Of a stretch of 38,203 bases of DNA, positions 35,676 to 38,203 are shown one piece after another; positions within the stretch are counted from its first letter, which is position 1; each line of letters opens with the position of its first letter. Both the position numbers and the translations under genes were made by a program. The notes beneath the pieces were generated by a model, which searched no databases, had not been told where the DNA came from, and saw only the letters and a list, made by a program, of their open reading frames with translations. Origin of the DNA: Acidobacteriota bacterium (GTDB lineage: Bacteria > Actinomycetota > Actinomycetes > Actinomycetales > Microbacteriaceae); NCBI GenBank assembly GCA_019351995.1, contig JABBOD010000028.1, forward strand, positions 1 through 38,203, given 5' to 3'.

Positions 35676-37898
35676 ATGATCCATGCCACAAAGAGACGCA
35701 GATTCCTCGCAGCAATCGGAATTGTCACCATCCCGGCGGCGCTCGTTCTGGTCTCCGCCACACCCTCATTTGCAACCACCCCCACCTTCAGCGTGGACTT
35801 CTCCTCGTCCACCGGGTCCGCGTTAACTGGCGACGGCCGCGGCCTGCTTCACGGTATCAACGTCGACCTCCCTGACGCCGCGAACGTGGCACCGCTCAAC
35901 CCGACCGAGTGGCGACTGGGTGACCCTGGCTACAACGGCGCGACGACAACGCCTCCGTACGACTACTTCGACGTCTACGGGACAACCGCGGAATACAGCC
36001 CGTCACAGACCGAGGTGATCATGTCGGACTTCATCGCTGATCCGACTTATAACCCGCAGTACAACAATCCTGCAGCAACTAACTGGAACACCCTGTGCTA
36101 CAACGTAGCCTCCGCGGTTGTCGCAACTGGCCAGTCCCCAACCTTCGATCTCATCAACGAACCAAACGGCGGTGTCGATGGAGCGACCACCAGCTGGCTC
36201 TCATCAAGCACCACCAGCTGGGACCAGTGCTACGCCGGCGTTCGGTCGGCCGACTCGTCCGCGCAGATTGCAGGGCCCAGCATCAGCTACAGCTCCGTTG
36301 CCGATCTCGAGACCTTTCTGACCAACCAGAAGACAAAAGGCGACCTTCCTAACGTCCTGACCTGGCATTTCGATTCGCCACAGAACCTCGCCAGCGACGC
36401 GACTGCCCTCCGCAGCTACATGACCAGCAACAGCATCAGCCAGATCCCCCTAGTCGTCCAGGAAGCCGTCGGCCCGGGGTCGGTCGGACACCCAGGTCTC
36501 GATGTCAATTATTTCGCAGCGGCAGAAGCATCAGGAGTAACAGTCGGCCACGCCTGCTGGAATGAAACAGGATTGCCCAACGGGAACACCTGCGAGGAAC
36601 CCATGCTCGACGGTTTGCTAAGCAGCAACGAAGTCCGCCGACCTGAGTGGTACGCATACGCTGACTACGCCGCAATGCAAGGCGACGCCGTCGCCACCAC
36701 GAGCACCGATGCCACGGATGTGAACGGACTTGCGACCACGGATCCATCGACAAGCAAGGCGGCAGTTCTGATTGGCGCAAACGATTCCTTCGCCGGTGGA
36801 ACTGTTGACGTAAGCCTCACGAACCTTGGCAGCCTGAGCTTCCTCAGCGGCGCGACAAGCGTTCGCGTGGCGGTCCAAGCGTTGGGATCGGGCCAAGGCA
36901 CAGGTTCGCAGCCGGTCACCGGCGACTCTACGTATTCCATCTCTGGCGGAACGGCGACGATTCCGGTGACACTTCCTCAGTATTCAGCAGTTCGACTCAC
37001 TATAACTGCCGTGACCGCGGATGTCACCGACTCCAGCTGGACTAACGTCGGGGGAGTCCTCACGGACAGCCCCGCGATTGCCTCAACGGGGTCGAGCAAC
37101 TTGTTTGCGGTCGTGCGTGGCAGCGATGGTTCGCTGTATGTATCTCGGTTCAACGGAACGAGCTGGCCGGCCTGGACCGGGGCAGCCTGGAATAACACCA
37201 CCGGTGCCGGCGACCTCGGATCTCCTACAGGTGGGTCTTTGGGCGCGCCGACCGCAGTCGGGTGGAACGGGAATGTCACCGTGGCCGTGCGCGGAAGCGA
37301 CAATGCCCTCTGGGTCGACACCCTTTCTACCGGCGGAACATGGGGAGGATGGACGAGTCTCGGCGGAGCGCTCACCAGCGGCCCATCCCTCGCCTCGCAG
37401 AACAGCTCCGACCTTGAAGCGTTCGCGCGAAACAGCACAGGCGGAATCTCATACACCCAATACAACGGCACATCCTGGTCGGCGTGGACGAGTATCGGTG
37501 GAGCAGCCCTCGGCGAGCCGACATCCGTCTCACGCAGCAACGGGGAAGTTACGGTATACGTTCGTTCAACGGACAATGCGGCCTGGGAGAAGTATTGGAC
37601 TGCAGCCGGAGGATGGTCCGGCTGGACTCGCATTGGGGGCAACCTCAGCAGCAGTCCGAACGTCTCAGCAGAGAGCAGCACCGAGGAGAGCCTCTTCGCA
37701 CGAAGCTCGACCGGCTACCTCACTCGCGACACGTGGACCTCAACCGGCGGCTGGTCGGGTTGGGCAAAGGTCGGATCCGGTGGTCCGACCTTTGGGATCA
37801 TGACTGGCACACCGGCAACCGTATCGCGCAGTACAGGGAACACGGACGTGCTCGTCTGGAGCGCCGACGGGCCGCTCGAGTATTTGCCGACCTCGTAA
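35676..37898 (+). CDS. Secreted glycosidase (clan GH-A, GH39-like) with C-terminal PLL-type beta-propeller
   Basis: Exported protein of 740 residues. Signal peptide 1-33 (MIHATKRRRF, cleavage near SFA-TT). The TIM-barrel domain (about 35-340) has the clan GH-A acid/base Glu162 in FDLINEPNGG and a candidate nucleophile Glu263 in LVVQEAVGPG; TEWRLGDPG near 78 also resembles GH39 enzymes. A small beta domain (about 360-445) follows. The C-terminal 290 residues are DUF346/PLL-like propeller repeats of about 48 residues with W-SxW or GGWxGWT signatures (Trp near 455, 500, 559, 604, 650, 693), known for sugar binding. Likely releases sugar from an extracellular glycan for the nearby importer. ATG 35676 eight bases after GGAG is chosen over an upstream in-frame ATG. 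Confidence 0.85.
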   Translation: MIHATKRRRFLAAIGIVTIPAALVLVSATPSFATTPTFSVDFSSSTGSALTGDGRGLLHGINVDLPDAANVAPLNPTEWRLGDPGYNGATTTPPYDYFDVYGTTAEYSPSQTEVIMSDFIADPTYNPQYNNPAATNWNTLCYNVASAVVATGQSPTFDLINEPNGGVDGATTSWLSSSTTSWDQCYAGVRSADSSAQIAGPSISYSSVADLETFLTNQKTKGDLPNVLTWHFDSPQNLASDATALRSYMTSNSISQIPLVVQEAVGPGSVGHPGLDVNYFAAAEASGVTVGHACWNETGLPNGNTCEEPMLDGLLSSNEVRRPEWYAYADYAAMQGDAVATTSTDATDVNGLATTDPSTSKAAVLIGANDSFAGGTVDVSLTNLGSLSFLSGATSVRVAVQALGSGQGTGSQPVTGDSTYSISGGTATIPVTLPQYSAVRLTITAVTADVTDSSWTNVGGVLTDSPAIASTGSSNLFAVVRGSDGSLYVSRFNGTSWPAWTGAAWNNTTGAGDLGSPTGGSLGAPTAVGWNGNVTVAVRGSDNALWVDTLSTGGTWGGWTSLGGALTSGPSLASQNSSDLEAFARNSTGGISYTQYNGTSWSAWTSIGGAALGEPTSVSRSNGEVTVYVRSTDNAAWEKYWTAAGGWSGWTRIGGNLSSSPNVSAESSTEESLFARSSTGYLTRDTWTSTGGWSGWAKVGSGGPTFGIMTGTPATVSRSTGNTDVLVWSADGPLEYLPTS

Positions 37899-37908
37899 CC
37901 ATGGGCGG

Positions 37909-37934
37909 CCGGGACGGTTGAGAGCTCGTCCCGG
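37909..37934 (+). terminator. Hairpin after the secreted glycosidase
   Basis: CCGGGACG / CGTCCCGG with a 10-base loop, 10 bases past the stop. The following CTGTCCCATTTCT is only weakly T-rich, so termination is likely but not certain. Confidence 0.5.
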
Positions 37935-38100
37935 CTGTCCCATTTCTGACTACCGCTGATTAGAACTCGTCACCAAAGATCAATCTGATGAGACCTCAAT
38001 CTGAACCGTCCCGGTGCTTTGTCGCCCTCATGCAGATGCCATCCCCGGTTGGGATGGGGTTGTAAGGTCAGCGAGCCACAACAGCTAGCTGAACGCGAAC

Positions 38101-38134
38101 GGGGAGCGCGAGGGGGTCGCCCCTCGCGCTCCCC
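38101..38134. terminator. Strong 15-base stem near the right end
   Basis: GGGGAGCGCGAGGGG, loop GTCG, CCCCTCGCGCTCCCC: a perfect 15-base stem. No T-run follows on plus. It may be a terminator for a gene entering from the right or a bidirectional one. Confidence 0.5.
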
Positions 38135-38203
38135 GCAGAACACAGTCTCGACCCCGGCCGTCCGAAACGACCGGTCGAGGCACCGCTGTCAGCGCAGCAC
38201 CCG

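Larger units (their letters stand above)
37899..38203. other. Right-end intergenic region, hairpins only
   Basis: 305 bases with no supportable gene. It holds three hairpins: 37909-37934, 38039-38057 (CCATCCC/GGGATGG) and 38101-38134. The next gene lies beyond the window. Confidence 0.6.

Noticed and set aside
20345..38203. Second copy of the tRNA-Phe 3' end (attR) to close the island
   Set aside because: I searched the rest of the window by eye and found no repeat of the T-arm/acceptor sequence; the right end may lie outside.

Overview
The window comes from a high-GC Gram-positive actinobacterium, most likely a member of the Microbacteriaceae. The assignment rests on gene content and order: ftsH-folE-folP-folB-folK-DUF3180-PH-PH-DUF2520-panC-lysS, ClpC, a caa3-type CtaG, and many GTG starts with 4-base stop/start overlaps. 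No rRNA or other species-level marker is present, so genus is not assigned.

Left half (1 to about 20420) is conserved chromosomal core. It opens with the 5' part of clpC (minus), with a ClgR-type operator upstream. A CtaG-like membrane protein and a pirin follow on plus. A long minus-strand block (3140-15585) then carries, in transcription order, tilS-hpt, ftsH, the folate genes folE-folP-folB-folK, DUF3180, two PH-domain membrane proteins, a DUF2520 Rossmann protein, panC, lysS and three very small membrane proteins; two of these are only 36 and 30 residues. ppa and a glycerate kinase lie on plus. Two paralogous secreted cell-wall peptidases (NlpC/P60 and M23) lie on minus. A tRNA-Glu/tRNA-Asp/tRNA-Phe cluster closes the core.

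Right half (about 20420-38203) is accessory and visibly lower in GC. It starts directly after tRNA-Phe with a gene-poor stretch that may hold an integrase remnant. It then carries one catabolic locus: a DapA-superfamily aldolase/dehydratase, a solute-binding-like protein with no signal peptide, an alpha-ketoglutarate-semialdehyde dehydrogenase, a sugar ABC transporter (lipoprotein plus two permeases, no ATPase), a GntR/FCD regulator, an unrecognised two-domain putative glycosidase, an operon of Gfo/Idh oxidoreductase, CaiB/BaiF CoA-transferase, enoyl-CoA hydratase and MBL-fold hydrolase, and a secreted glycosidase fused to a PLL-like beta-propeller.

The most interesting signal is a GT-N3-AC palindrome-like motif. 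It occurs as a perfect 15-base odd palindrome upstream of the DapA-like gene and, more degenerate, upstream of the Gfo/Idh-CoA-transferase operon, the ABC operon/gntR and possibly the signal-less SBP gene. This suggests one regulon in which a sugar-type importer, a CoA-thioester module and a route ending in 2-oxoglutarate work together. The order of reactions and the substrate are inference.
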